From Quillaja saponaria (Eukaryota > Streptophyta > Magnoliopsida > Fabales > Quillajaceae): 64,000 nt of DNA. This document shows, piece by piece, positions 24,169 through 36,200 of the stretch; the first letter of the stretch is position 1, and the number at the start of each line of letters is the position of its first letter. Position numbers and translations under genes: made by a program. The stretch spans positions 14,733,071-14,797,070 of the forward strand of contig CM055618.1 in NCBI GenBank assembly GCA_029379385.1, written 5' to 3'. The notes beneath the pieces are model-generated. The model did no database searches, had not been told where the DNA came from, and saw only the letters and a program-made list of their open reading frames with translations.

Positions 24169-25027
24169 CTACCAACATTAGTTTATATAAAAGCGAAATT
24201 TCGTTGAATAAAGTATGTAGACAAGTCCATCATCGGCAGTGTAGTGTCAACTCTAATAAAAATTAAAATAAATGACAATTAGTTAAACTTCCATAACAAG
24301 GCAGCAAGAGCCATTTCTCAAGGTTCAAATACATTCATAGTTTGTGATCAAGGTAGGTCTCAAAGAGAAGATCAGAAGACTATAATAATAAACTATCAGT
24401 ACACAAAATAAACATCTGAATGCATGGTAGATCCTGATATTCAGGAGCTGACATCTAAATGTGAAGCCGAAATTGTTGGAATTGCAGTCATTCCCTTATT
24501 CACTTCTTAAACAGCAAATGAAAAGATATATCTAGTTTTCTCCAACTTACCATTCTCTATCTGCTATCAATGATTAAAGCATGTAATACTAGATTGGTAC
24601 TGATCATAATATACCCTTCAATAAAGTCAAGTTTTCTCAAGGCTTCAAATCTTAGCTTAGATGAAACAATTCTCAATTGTTATTTGTTTTGCGAGACAAA
24701 TTTACTGGAACTCAATGATTGCACCAAATAAAAGAATCGTCGATGGAGATAGTGTTTATAAATCTTTTGCTTACTTGTGTCTATATTAATGTAAACACTA
24801 CGGCATTTAGGACAGAACTTGTCAATATTAACATATACTATATTAGCAAAAAATTTGTCAGAATATTAACATATATTATATTAAAACAGAATTTATTTGT
24901 AAACCATTATAGACAACCCTGCATTTTGGATTTTTTTTTAGAGGAGGAGGTCTCTGCTTATGCATTTGAGAAGTTATGGAAGTCCATTATTGATGTAAGG
25001 TCCTTTCTATTTCTTAATTTTTTATCT
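24169..25027. other. Spacer between receptor kinase pseudogene and unit C
   Basis: No supported gene. A 108-codon plus frame at 24719-25045 starts at an alternative codon, is rich in hydrophobic residues with no recognised motif, and runs into the unit C block. Its right border, ATCTAGTTGGCC, is the point where an LTR element is inserted in unit B. Confidence 0.4.
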
Positions 25028-26244
25028 AGTTGGCCTTTCCCCTAGATGCTGAAATAATACAAATCAAAAAAGCAAAGTCAATAGAGAGGAATGTCATCCT
25101 GCGCTATAGAACTAACGTCGAAGGAGCAAAGAACATGACCTGAATATACATTATGTTGGAAGGAGTGCAGTAGAAAGAGAAAGCCCTTGAGCGAACAGGT
25201 TAGACACAAGGAGCATGGGACAGTATTGACTCCCACCTTCACTTTAAGCGACTTCAAGGGGAAAGAAAAATATTTGTCCAATCAACATCAAGTATGTAAT
25301 TTTCATTTCACTATTTCAGTCAATTCCACCAGTCAAATGATGAAATAATATGAGAGAGAAACTCTTCAAAGGAAATGACAATGAAAAAAAATGGAGAGGT
25401 AAACAAATTATTTCTGACTGAGTTTCAACAGGAAATGGGTTTCTATAGATGACAAAAAGCACAGGGTATATACAATGAGACCGACCAAAATATGAGGTTT
25501 ACAGAACACCAAATTTATATTCACTAAACTGAGATCATTAAAGTACTCAATGTCCTAAATTGTGCCTAGATTTGGTTATGGAAGGTTCAGAAGAAATACG
25601 TGAAGGTACAGGTACATGGAGCACATGTAAAGGCATCTTTTTTAGGAATAGTTGGCACTGGTGCCTCAAAATTAAAACTTGAATTGCTTCCCTTATTTAG
25701 GGCCTCAGATTTCTATCAGGATGAGCACACCCAAAAAGTCCAAGTCCAACAATCATCAAACAATCTACCTGTTGTGGTCAAAATCCATATCCAACCTCTT
25801 GTCCACAGCTGAAAGGGTCTCTCCTCCCAAACCCACTCCAGCAGTACGATTTGAGAATCAGCTTCCACAAAATCAATTAGAAAAAGCAGGCCAATTAGAG
25901 CATAGTCTTCTATGAGCACACTACTCTGCCTTGTGATGGCACTAACATCCCTCCATTGCATATAGCATAGAATTTTAAATCACTAATACAATCTTCTTCT
26001 TGATCAAGTAACTGTGCAACTCTATATTCTCACATTCCCAAGAACCAAACAGAATTCTTACTCTTTAGCATGAAAATGTCAACTTAAATACCAAAAAAGA
26101 AAAAATCACATACCTACAGATGGAGCCTGTAGAAGAAACCGCCATCTAGTTCTGCGAGGCCGATTGCCCAAAATTTAGGAAATTGGCAAATACACAAACC
26201 CCTGAAAGAAAAAGAGGGGAGAGGAAGAATTAGTTTTAAAGTAA
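25028..26244 (-). pseudogene. Unit C upstream block with lectin receptor kinase C-terminal remnant
   Basis: Counterpart of 3278-4400. The minus strand at about 25575-25880 again resembles the last 80 or so residues of a lectin receptor kinase (FEAP near 25660, the FHVP-like end near 25615), with frames broken. The TTG-started 67-codon minus frame recurs at 25078-25281 with about ten changes, several in the first half. Near 26140 the ATGGCGGTTTCTTC exon-like start is kept. No working kinase is encoded. Confidence 0.6.
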
Positions 26245-27054
26245 CTATCGCACAGGCTGTTATTTATTATTTTCGTTTTTATTAATTCTTTTATTTTTAT
26301 TTTTTTTACATTTTATAATTTTATATAAAATTAAAATTTTTTTTTTTTAAATGAAAGTACATCAATGGCATTATGTATCATTTTTCCATTTTATTATGGG
26401 AATCAAAAGGAATACATTGAAGGAAAGGAAATCATAAATTGCTTGATGTAATCACCAAAACAGGAGCTTTAACTAAATCAGAATCTGTAATTGCATTAAC
26501 AACATCACTAAACAGAGTTATATGTAATTGTTGGTTATTGCAGTCCTCAAGTGTGACAATTCTTCTTTTAATTTTTGATGAACTTCTCACAGTTAGATGA
26601 TCAACGAATCATACCAATAACATCTACAAGTTTAAAATATGTCATTTTGCAAGCATTAGAAATTTTTCTAACCGTTAGCACATTAAAAGTTTAAAAAATA
26701 ATAATAACGTAAGCACATGTGAGATTAGTTAATTGGTCATGTCTTCGAATACTGCTTCAAAATTCATAAATTCAAATTTATACATTGGGATTGAGTTGTC
26801 TTTGTGTGGAATAGGCTTTACAGATGTCTATGGAGAGAATTCTATGTGCTTGTCACTTAGAACAAGTCTGAATTTTGGACATGCATTCTTGATACTAAAA
26901 TTTTCAAATAAATAAATAGAACATTCACATAACATAGGGTGATATTTGTCGACAAACCTTTTTTTTTTATGATTGCAACAATATGGTCCTCGTGCATAAA
27001 TTTATTATTGGAATTACTTACATAGATCACTTAAAGTGTATGTTTTGAAATCTA

Positions 27055-27258
27055 TTAGAATAACATTGAAATGAATAATACCTCTACGCCCAATAGTACC
27101 ATGTCTAAGCTTATTAATTTCTGATTAGCTTTTGTATTGTAGAAATCCCATAGATTTGTGACTCTTGTCAAGTCACCATCACTGTTAGCAAGTTGCCAAA
27201 TAAGTTTAGGTTGTGCAAACATAAGTGTGTAGGAAATTACAAATTTAAACAAATCCAT
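27055..27258 (-). pseudogene. RPA/DUF223-like OB-fold fragment in the Helitron-like element
   Basis: 67 codons from a true ATG. The spacing of RVTNLWDFYN and SLDMVLLG fits the replication protein A OB-fold pattern in which an arginine-valine strand and Trp precede a conserved (M/L)VL(V/L)D strand; here the final Asp is Gly. In plant Helitrons such a protein accompanies the Rep/helicase. The frame ends soon after, so it is a remnant. Confidence 0.5.
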
Positions 27259-27269
27259 TCAAGTGTAAA

Positions 27270-27950
27270 AATATGAGGTGAGGTGAAGAGACAGTGGTGG
27301 GTTTGTATTTGTACTGGATAACTAATGTTTTAAAATAACAGGGTGGGGGAGAAGAATTGGGGAAGGAGTGAGATGTTTTAATTGTGCTAATTGATGGGTA
27401 AATTTAATGGGTGTGGGAGAAGAAAATGTAAAGACAGTGATAGGTTTGTACTGGGTGACTGATATTTTAAAATGATAGAGTGGGGGAGAAGGAGGGGAAT
27501 AAATTATTTTTTGAGTAATTGATGCTTTAAAATAATAGGGTGGAGAGAAGAAAAAGGAAAGAAGTCAGTTTTTGATGTGTAAAATTAATGAGAGGTGGGG
27601 GAGAAGAAAAGGTGAAAATGGGGTTTGTATTGGGTAACCAATGTTTAATAGGGTATGGGAGAAAAATTAGGAAAGAATTCAGCTTTAATTATTTTTTGGG
27701 TAACCGATATTATAAAATAATATACTGTAGAGGAGAAAAAGGAAAGGGAAAAAGAATTTAACTGTTAATTATTAGTTGGGTAATTGATGTTTCAAATAAT
27801 AAGGTATAGAGAAGAAAAAAGGAAAGATGTAAGGTGTTAATTTTAAAAGCTGGCAAAAAATTAAAATCCTCTGTGGTATAAAACTAATGGAGTGGGGGAG
27901 AGGAAAAAAGAGTTAGCAACTTTTAATTTTTTCAAAAGCTGATGTGACAT
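27270..27950. repeat. Imperfect minisatellite of about 90-100 bp units
   Basis: Six to seven diverged units, each with a GTAAC/TGATGTTTTAAAATAATAG-type stretch followed by a purine-rich GGGTGGGGGAGAAGAA-type stretch. The plus strand is strongly purine-rich. It lies entirely within the Helitron-like insertion. Confidence 0.65.
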
Positions 27951-28011
27951 AATATTAAGATCATACGTATATTCTTTCAATTTGCAAGTATCAATTTTAA
28001 TATATTATAGA

Positions 28012-28287
28012 TGAGTACAAAATCAGGTCTCTAGGCTGGACTTAATCGAGCCATCAAAAGCTATTTTAGGCTTTCAACCCGATGTTGAATTCACAATTAG
28101 AGCAAGGCTAAAAATAAGTCAACTAGGTCGAGGGACTCGAATTCGACATGTTAACGGCAAGTCATACTCCACTTGAGATTTAAGTAGAATGAACTCGAGT
28201 TGAATTCTTGTCTATTTTGTAATTCAAGTCATGTATTAAAATTTAGATATTCAACTTGAAGGTCTATGGGTATATAAATAAATTAGG

Positions 28288-28322
<35 letters not shown>

Positions 28323-30291
28323 TTTATATAAGGTTGAGATTAGATAATGCTAGGTTTTGGTTCAGTTTGGTGGAATAAAATGTTAGGATAGATAGACAAA
28401 CACTAACAACTAACCAATTAGAAAGACCTAACTAGGTTTTTGTGTATGAAGTTAGGAAAATGTATTATTCACCATCTTGGAGTTGCCTCGTGAATGCACT
28501 AGCTAGTACTAAAGGCTAACTATATCTAAACAATCCGTAAATACATACATCTCTCCTTCCTTCAAAAAAACCTAGTTTGCCAACCACAAACTGGTTAGTT
28601 TAATGAGAGAAAAAAAAAAACTTAAGAAGCTAGTGCTCTCCAATAAATTATGAGTTTGAGTATCCTTGACCGTAACATGCAATTGGTAATAAATATACAT
28701 TCACATAAATGATAATGGCTTCTTTTAAAGAAACCGTAAATTTCGGTCTTAACATATATGTACAATAGGAATTCTTTCAGATAAATTATAGTGGCGATAT
28801 TATGGACACAATGTTTTCTACCATAAAGTATAATATAGCATAAACCTACCTTTTCCTTTCCATTTTTTCATATTAAAAATAATAATAAAAAATGCTAGCT
28901 AGTTTGTCTTATGGGTGTAGATATATACTTCATTGGGTTAATAATGATGTACTTGATATCCATGTGCAATTCGCAAATTAACATCAAAATCTAAAAGGAA
29001 GTTACTGTGTAGAATTAAAAAAGTACGCGAAATCACCTTTATTTCTCTTGGTCTTGGTGTATGTATGATTTGTCGATGATGGACACCTGGCCAAGCTCAT
29101 ATTTAGGTATAATTAAAAATAAATCTCATCTTGAATTAGGGTTTAGAAATTGGGTATTATAATTAAGAGAATCTTATTGGTCTAAACAAATCTTGTTCAC
29201 ATGGGCTCAGCCAATAGAAAATAAGATTTACAGACAATAGCCAAACCTTCATGACTATTGGTGGCCTCAATATATATTGTCCCCAATTTAATAAAGCAAC
29301 TAAGAGTTTCTAAGCAAAGTAATTAATTAGTTAATTCTAATCCATCATGTATTAGACAAAAAAATAATACTTAAACAATGGTGTGGTACAAAATTAATGT
29401 TTGCCATTAATTAGTCTAAAGCCCAATGCAGGCGTGCAAAGATTTCCATCATATGTGTGTCAGTGAGTCACTCATAGTGTGATTGGCAGTTCAAGTCTCA
29501 TTTTGACTGTGTACTAAAGTAATCTTAAACAAACAAAGACTAACATTTTTTGTTATATACCATTTAAGATTCTATGTGAGCCTTTTCGATAACAAATTAA
29601 TAACAATTCTGTGAGGCCCATAACAATTCTATGAGGCCCATAACAATTAAAAGACGAAGTCCCACATCTAGGTATAAGGGGTGGCATTCCTTCCTTTATT
29701 TTATTCATACAGAGGCTTTGAATCTATTAGTGTGTATTTTTCTAAACCCTAATTAGATAAAGGTCATATTGGTTTTGCATGAAGCTGGTATCTTTCTTGC
29801 CTGATGGAAGTCCTTGTATGAGTACTTGCACGTGTCACTTACCCATAGAGCTGACGGGGCTATCAAAATACTAAAAAGAAAGGATTAGTATATAAACAGT
29901 TTATGTAATAATATTATTTTCTGAGTAAATTACTGTAGAAAGTACAATGAAAATTGTGATAAAGTTTAATATTTTAAACCAACCTAGTAATCTCCCATTA
30001 ACCGGCTTAATCTCTTTTAATTTCACCACTGAAACCACTTTTCTGGTTATGAAGGTCTTGAGAGATAGAAAATATGGAAATATGCAACATAAACTTCTTA
30101 CACCACCATCAATGATCAAACCCACTAACAGTCTTGCTTTGGCTCAACCAAGTAAGTTTGTGTTTTTTATTTTATTTTTCATACAAATTTAGTTTCAATA
30201 TCATCAATATTATGAAGGATTTAAGTAGATCTTCAATCTCTTTCAGAAACCCTAGATATATAATACATATAGAGCTGATCAACAAGATTTA
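28012..30291 (+). promoter_or_regulatory. 5' flank, promoter and 5' leader of MADS copy C
   Basis: Homologous to 4417-6072 before copy B, with an AT dinucleotide run at 28290-28318 and extra sequence near 28090-28500. The TATAAA of copy B is TATGAA here (30048-30053). The leader intron is kept at 30152-30246 (GTAAGT to TTTCAG), followed by AAACCCTAG. The G-box core CACGTG near 29831 is kept. No other gene is seen. Confidence 0.5.
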
Positions 30292-33200
30292 ATGGGAAGA
30301 GGGAAGATTGTGATCCGGAGAATCGATAATTTGACGAACAGGCAAGTGACTTTCTCAAAGAGGAGAAAGGGATTAATGAAGAAAGCAAAAGAGCTGGCAA
30401 TTCTGTGTGATGCACAAATTGGACTTGTTATATTCTCCAGCACAGGAAAGCTTTACGAATATGCAAGCACCTGCAAGTTAGTAATATTTTGCTCATCAAT
30501 TATTATTTTGGAATTTTATTGATAAATAGCATATATGAATATATATGATCTGAAAGAATTTTTCATACAAAAACTTTCTGGTTCTTGACAATTGATCTTT
30601 CATTCGCTTCAGTTTATAATTATAACGAAATTAAACAAGAAGATTATTGCATGACAGATATTAAGCAACACAAAATTAATTATTATTGGCATCTTCTTCA
30701 AAGATTTATTGATTTGAGTTAGTTGCTAGCTATAATTAGAGATCAGGTTGACATTATTGGTTAAACTTAGTTAGATCCTTAATTTCCAAGAAAAAAAGGA
30801 ATGTTGTAAATTTTCCATCAATCAGTTTTTGATATGTTATGAAGAACTGCAGTTTGTCCACTTGAATTTTCTCCGCAATTAATTATTAACTTGTTTCCAT
30901 AATTGTCAACAAGTTATATCATCAAGTTTTGAATGGTCAATTGAGCAAGATATATAGTTGGGTTGCTAGGTTTATTATAACAGGTGATATAACAAATTCA
31001 AGACTCTTATCTAACAATTTAAACTTTGTGCTCTCCAAGTTTACAAGCCTTATAATGAGTTTACACTTGAAGTATCAAGTAAGAAGTTACAAATAAATCA
31101 TTAGCTCTCACCTAGATAACACCTTAACTACTTGAGAGAAGTTTGACAAGGAATTTGTACCAAAACCAAACTATTCCACCAAACCCATTTTCCAGCAAAC
31201 CAGCAAATCAATTAAACTTATCTATCTTAGCAACCAAAAAATTAAACTTATCTCCATTAGCTTTAAAACCCACTTGCTTTGATTCTTTAAATTTTTTTGG
31301 GTTGCTTTGGTTTTAATGTTCCTTTTGCTCCTTTCTATTTTTTTGGTTTAATTTATTACATATGTCCCCAAAAGACGCTTTCCAATTTTAGAAAGATTTA
31401 GTAGAATTTTGTATGATTCCTATTTTACATACCCAGTTCAGTTATAAAACAATTCTCACTATCTTAAAACTCCAAAGCATGCTGTGAAAACCATACTTCT
31501 AACCTGTACAGAATTTTTTATTGGAGGTGGAAATTAGGTAGCACACACCTCTATTAGTGTATGTCCTTAATTTGACCCATTTTCAATTCCAATTTTTAAT
31601 CATTTATACGTTTGCCCGTTATTCATCTTAGTCATAGTATATTTGCACATAGATAAAGTAATAACATTAGTTAGCATAACCTAATCCAAAGAAAGGTGGA
31701 TACTAGAAAATCTTTTACAAAGTTTATATACACTTTCAGCCTTTTAGGAAGAAGGAACTAAAATTCATTTTAAGGTACCGTTTAGATAAGTTTAGAAACG
31801 GAAACAATTTGGAAAACATATATCATAGTAATTGTAAATATTCAACATGATTAATTTAGTACATAGAATAGTATTAAACACATATCAAAATAACATTTTT
31901 GACATAGACACACAAATTGAAAAAAAAAATATCAAATTATAATCGCATTCAACCAACAGTGAAGTGACTAGCAGGTGCATATCCAATATATCAAAATTGT
32001 CTAAGAGGAAATTGATAGTATTATTCAACCCATATTTAATGAAATTTTAATTTGAACCAACATATATATATAGCCTAAAATTTAAATATTATCCATTACT
32101 AAATTAAACAAAATTAATACAAAATATTTGTATAAAGAAATAAATAAAAGACCAAGAGACCTAACATGCATGAAATCCTAAAAAAAATTATCCTCACTAA
32201 ATTATATCATATGAACATCATATGAGATCAAAAAAAAAAAAAAAAAATGTAACAATTGAAATCCTAAAATATGAAGAGAGCTAGAGCCGGCATTTCGATT
32301 TTCAAATCTTGAAAATGCCCTATTTGTATACCCATTTCCTGTGTAAAAGGTGAAAACGACATTGTTTCGCGTGGAAACGGAGAAAACTACCATGTTTCGA
32401 TTGAAACATTATGGTTGTGTTTTTGTAAGTAAGTTTCGTTTCGTTTCGAATAATGTAAAAACGGAAACATTTCGCACGTTTCGACTTTTTTGACATGAAT
32501 TTTTAAACCTTAGAAGAACACAAGGTGACTACTTATTCCTTTCTTTTCATGCCTTCCTTGTGTATTTTGCGCTGCCAACTGCTCATGTCAAATAAAATTT
32601 GCTCCAATTAGTGGAAGCTTCCAAAAGAAAATGAACAAAAGACAGCCAGTACCAATACTTCAAGATTGAACATCTTTTTTTTCATGGTATGCAAATTGTA
32701 ATGATAAATTACAGGGAGATAGAACTAAAGAAAACTTTCATACTTGTAGCTAGACTTGAAATTCATAAACATAATTTCAGGAGGAAACTAAATGCATAGC
32801 TAAAAATAGTATCTGCCTTTCCTTCCCAATCTCACAAGTTATACCCTTAGTTCCCCTGAATTGTACATGTGTTCTGATCCTTTTTTTTTTCCTGCTTCCC
32901 AAAAAAAAAAAAAGAGATGCATTGCTAGGAATCTAACAAAACCCTCAAACTGGGAAATTTATTTAACCCAGTACAAGATTTGCAGCCACCAGTTCACAGT
33001 CATCTAGTCAATGGTATATGATTCTAGTGAAACCAGTTCCCACTAGTCGGATTCACTTGGAGTCTCTCTAAAAACTATGATTAATGCTATGCACTAAGGA
33101 GAACTAGTTTCTCTATGTGAAAACTCACTCTACGGCTTCACATTCTTTACTTTTTCCCTTTCCCTTATGTATTTGAGTAATCCAAAAGTTAAAAAGATTT

Positions 33201-36200
33201 ACAGGAATATTCAAAACTGCAGTGAATAAGAATCCAATTATTACTAAAATCCTTAACAAATTATTTCAAGCTCACAAAACTTTCCTTGTTTCTTTTCTTT
33301 TCTTTTTTTCCTCTTAATGTTTATCAAAAAACATTAATTAGTATTATTATAAGACATAAGATATCTTATATTTATATGGAAATACTTAATTAAGATGTCT
33401 AATTAGTGGAAAAAGGGAAAAAGAAAAAAAAATCTTGAAAGAAAATTTCATGTTTATAATAGGTGAGATATATCTAATTCAAAAGGGGGCATTATATTGA
33501 CTAATAGCTAGGACTAATGATACTTGCACAACTGCTAGGAAATTCTGCAGTTAGTAGTAATTAAATTATGAATACATGCCACTATAGACTTGTATTGCTT
33601 ACCACTGAGATTAATCAAATGCATAGAGTTGCAAAGCACCCTTGGGAAAGATGATTACAATGCTTCAAAATGGAGCACTTGTTCACTTTGAGATATATAA
33701 AAACATTCCAGGCAGCTATCCCTTTGAGAGCAACCTGGTTAATTAGCTCAGAAGAAAGCTAGAAACAAGCATAAAAAATATTGCAAAGAAAGACAATTAT
33801 GAAAATCAGCAAAGAACTCCAATTGCAGAAATAAGGAATCTTCTAGTCAAGAATCAACATTAATAGAGATGCCCCCCCCCCCCCCCAAAAAAAAAAAATA
33901 ATAAAAGAGTTCCATCTGAACTTCATAACTTCAGTCCTCTTCCATTAGTGTTAGGTTTTAGATTACAACAACCCCCTTTGGTTCAGAATATATTACATGA
34001 ATATCCCTAGAATTTATAATGCTTAAGTGTGTTTGACAGTTATGCATCTTTATTAATTTATGACTTACAATAACTACTGCTACTTGCTTAACAATGCATA
34101 TAACTCTTCAAAATATGATTTAACTTTTATTGTCACCAGCATGAAGTCACTGATTGAAAGATATAACAAATACAAAGAGGAACATCAACAATTGTTGAAT
34201 CCAGAATCAGAAGTTAAGGTATGCTCCATAAACCACTCTTCATCATTATCTCATTACTTCTGGGCTATGGCATTAACAACAATAAAAATTGAAGTTTGGT
34301 TGATCACATTTGTCCACTAACTCTTTTGCTAAATAGTTGCATATATAATAAGCCTGTAAATAACATGACTTGAAATCCTGAGTGTTGTCTACAAATACCT
34401 AAAGCCTAACCACATACTGATTTCTTGACAAACAATATAACAATATTCCAGAATCCTGCTCCCCAAGTCAACCGAACTATTTTTGAAGGACTTATGCGGC
34501 AGGAAAGATGTGAAGAGGCCAAAGGGGGACCAAGAAAAGTCCTCCTTATGTGTGGATACAAGGGCTATGCCTTTGCAAGAATAATGAAATTATTCTGCAC
34601 AAATTTTATGAAATGTTTAACATAGTATACTTCTATGATTATCCTCCTCTTACATCATAAGAAACCCTAAGAATCTGGGTTATTTCTAGAAACAAATCTA
34701 TCTATTAACTTTAATTATAAGAAACTACAGAAATTAAAAATAAAGAAGAAAAGCCTTGAATTCTTAAACAAACTGATTTAAGCTTTATGTTATTATTCCT
34801 TGACTGGTTCCCTTTCCCCTCATGAGTCTTTTCCTCAGTTTTAGTTGCAGAATCTCAAATTGTCTACGCCCAAGATCAGTGTTAAGTCTTACAAGCTTTA
34901 CATAATTATGATAAGTTTGATTAAAAGCTTGGTAAAATCCTTACTTCTGCTCTTTTGTAATTTGCTATTGGACATACTACAGGCGTTTTTTTCCCCTTTT
35001 CCATCAAAACAAATTGGAGAGAATAATCCTTTTCTTCTTTTGCGTATACTTATGTTGTGTTATTTTACCTGCTAGTTTTGGCAAAGGGAGGCAGAAAGTT
35101 TTAGGCAGCAACTAGAGAACTTGCAAGACAATCATCGGTATGGCCATCTCTATTAACTTATTTAGTTTAGCATTTTTATTTTAAAAAAATAAAGCTGGCA
35201 ATGACCTGTGTGTTAGGGGTGTGTGAAAAACACGGCAACTCTGGCCCCACCCACCCAAACTTGCCCAAAATCCAACAACTCTTCAAGAACCCAATCTAAA
35301 GTCGGGCGACTTTTTGTTCTTTATTCTGGGTCGAGTGACCAAGTTGATTTTTTTTTTTTTTTTTAACCCAGGTTAACCTGACTCACCAAGCAGTATTATT
35401 CCATACTACTTTTTATATGTAAATATTATGTCTAAATATGAAATATTTCTATGTAAATATTATATTTTAACTTATTGTTAAATATGCATCTTTTAATTGT
35501 AATTTATAATGTTAAACACTTTAATCTATGTTTATTTAGTTAAAAATTATAATTTTATAATTATTTTTTATATTTTGAACCTTAATATAGGTTAAAAATG
35601 ATAAACAATCATAAAATTTTCAACCAGACTGACCCACCTAACTTATATGAATTTTATACAGGGTAAAATTATTTTTCAACCGGCCACCCGACTTTTAAAT
35701 TGAATATACACCCTCCAGTACAACTCAGAATTGCTTACCACACTACAGCAGTTAAAACCATAGTTATCAGGATCACGGTACCTTCTGAAACATGGTATGG
35801 ATACCCTACCTAGCTACAATCATGGTACGATGGGAGTAGACTTAGTTGGTTCGTTATCTTGGGACGTAGTACGCTTGAAGTACTTATTTGGGCCATTTTA
35901 CCATATTTTGGTGGTGTACTTCACATTAAATTCTACTAAATGAATAGAATACATAATATTTAATTTATGGTACAAGAAAGATAATAGTCTACTAATTATA
36001 TAAATACATACATATATAAAAGAAATAAAGAATAATTGATATAGGCTAAAATTGTGATCATACTTTCCCATTTTCTAGGTGAAAATTTTTAAAATTTTGA
36101 GTCACTAGTTTTAATGACTTGGATCGTGAACAACAATGATCCCAGTATACAAAAGAACTACGATCCCAGAACAAAATTCTGAAATGCAAAACGCAGGGGG

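Larger units (their letters stand above)
26245..28011 (-). mobile_element. Helitron-like element carrying an RPA-like fragment
   Basis: Compared with unit B (junction after AAAGTAA, near 4416), unit C has 1767 extra bases inserted between A and T with no target duplication. Read on the minus strand, the insert starts TCTATAATATATTAAA and ends CAGCCTGTGCGATAG. TC at the start and insertion at A^T are Helitron traits; the end is ATAG and not the usual CTRR, and the final hairpin looks cut short. A minus frame (27258-27055, true ATG) reads like the first OB fold of the RPA-type (DUF223) proteins that plant Helitrons carry: DLTRVTNLWDF, then LISLDMVLL. Further down, the minus strand at about 26800-26740 reads IPMYKFEFMNFEAV, similar to the RPA pattern. 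An imperfect minisatellite fills 27270-27950. No helicase sequence is present, so it would be non-autonomous. Confidence 0.65.

Noticed and set aside
24719..25045. 108-codon plus frame
   Set aside because: It has a non-ATG start and AT-driven hydrophobic composition, and it runs across the unit C border.
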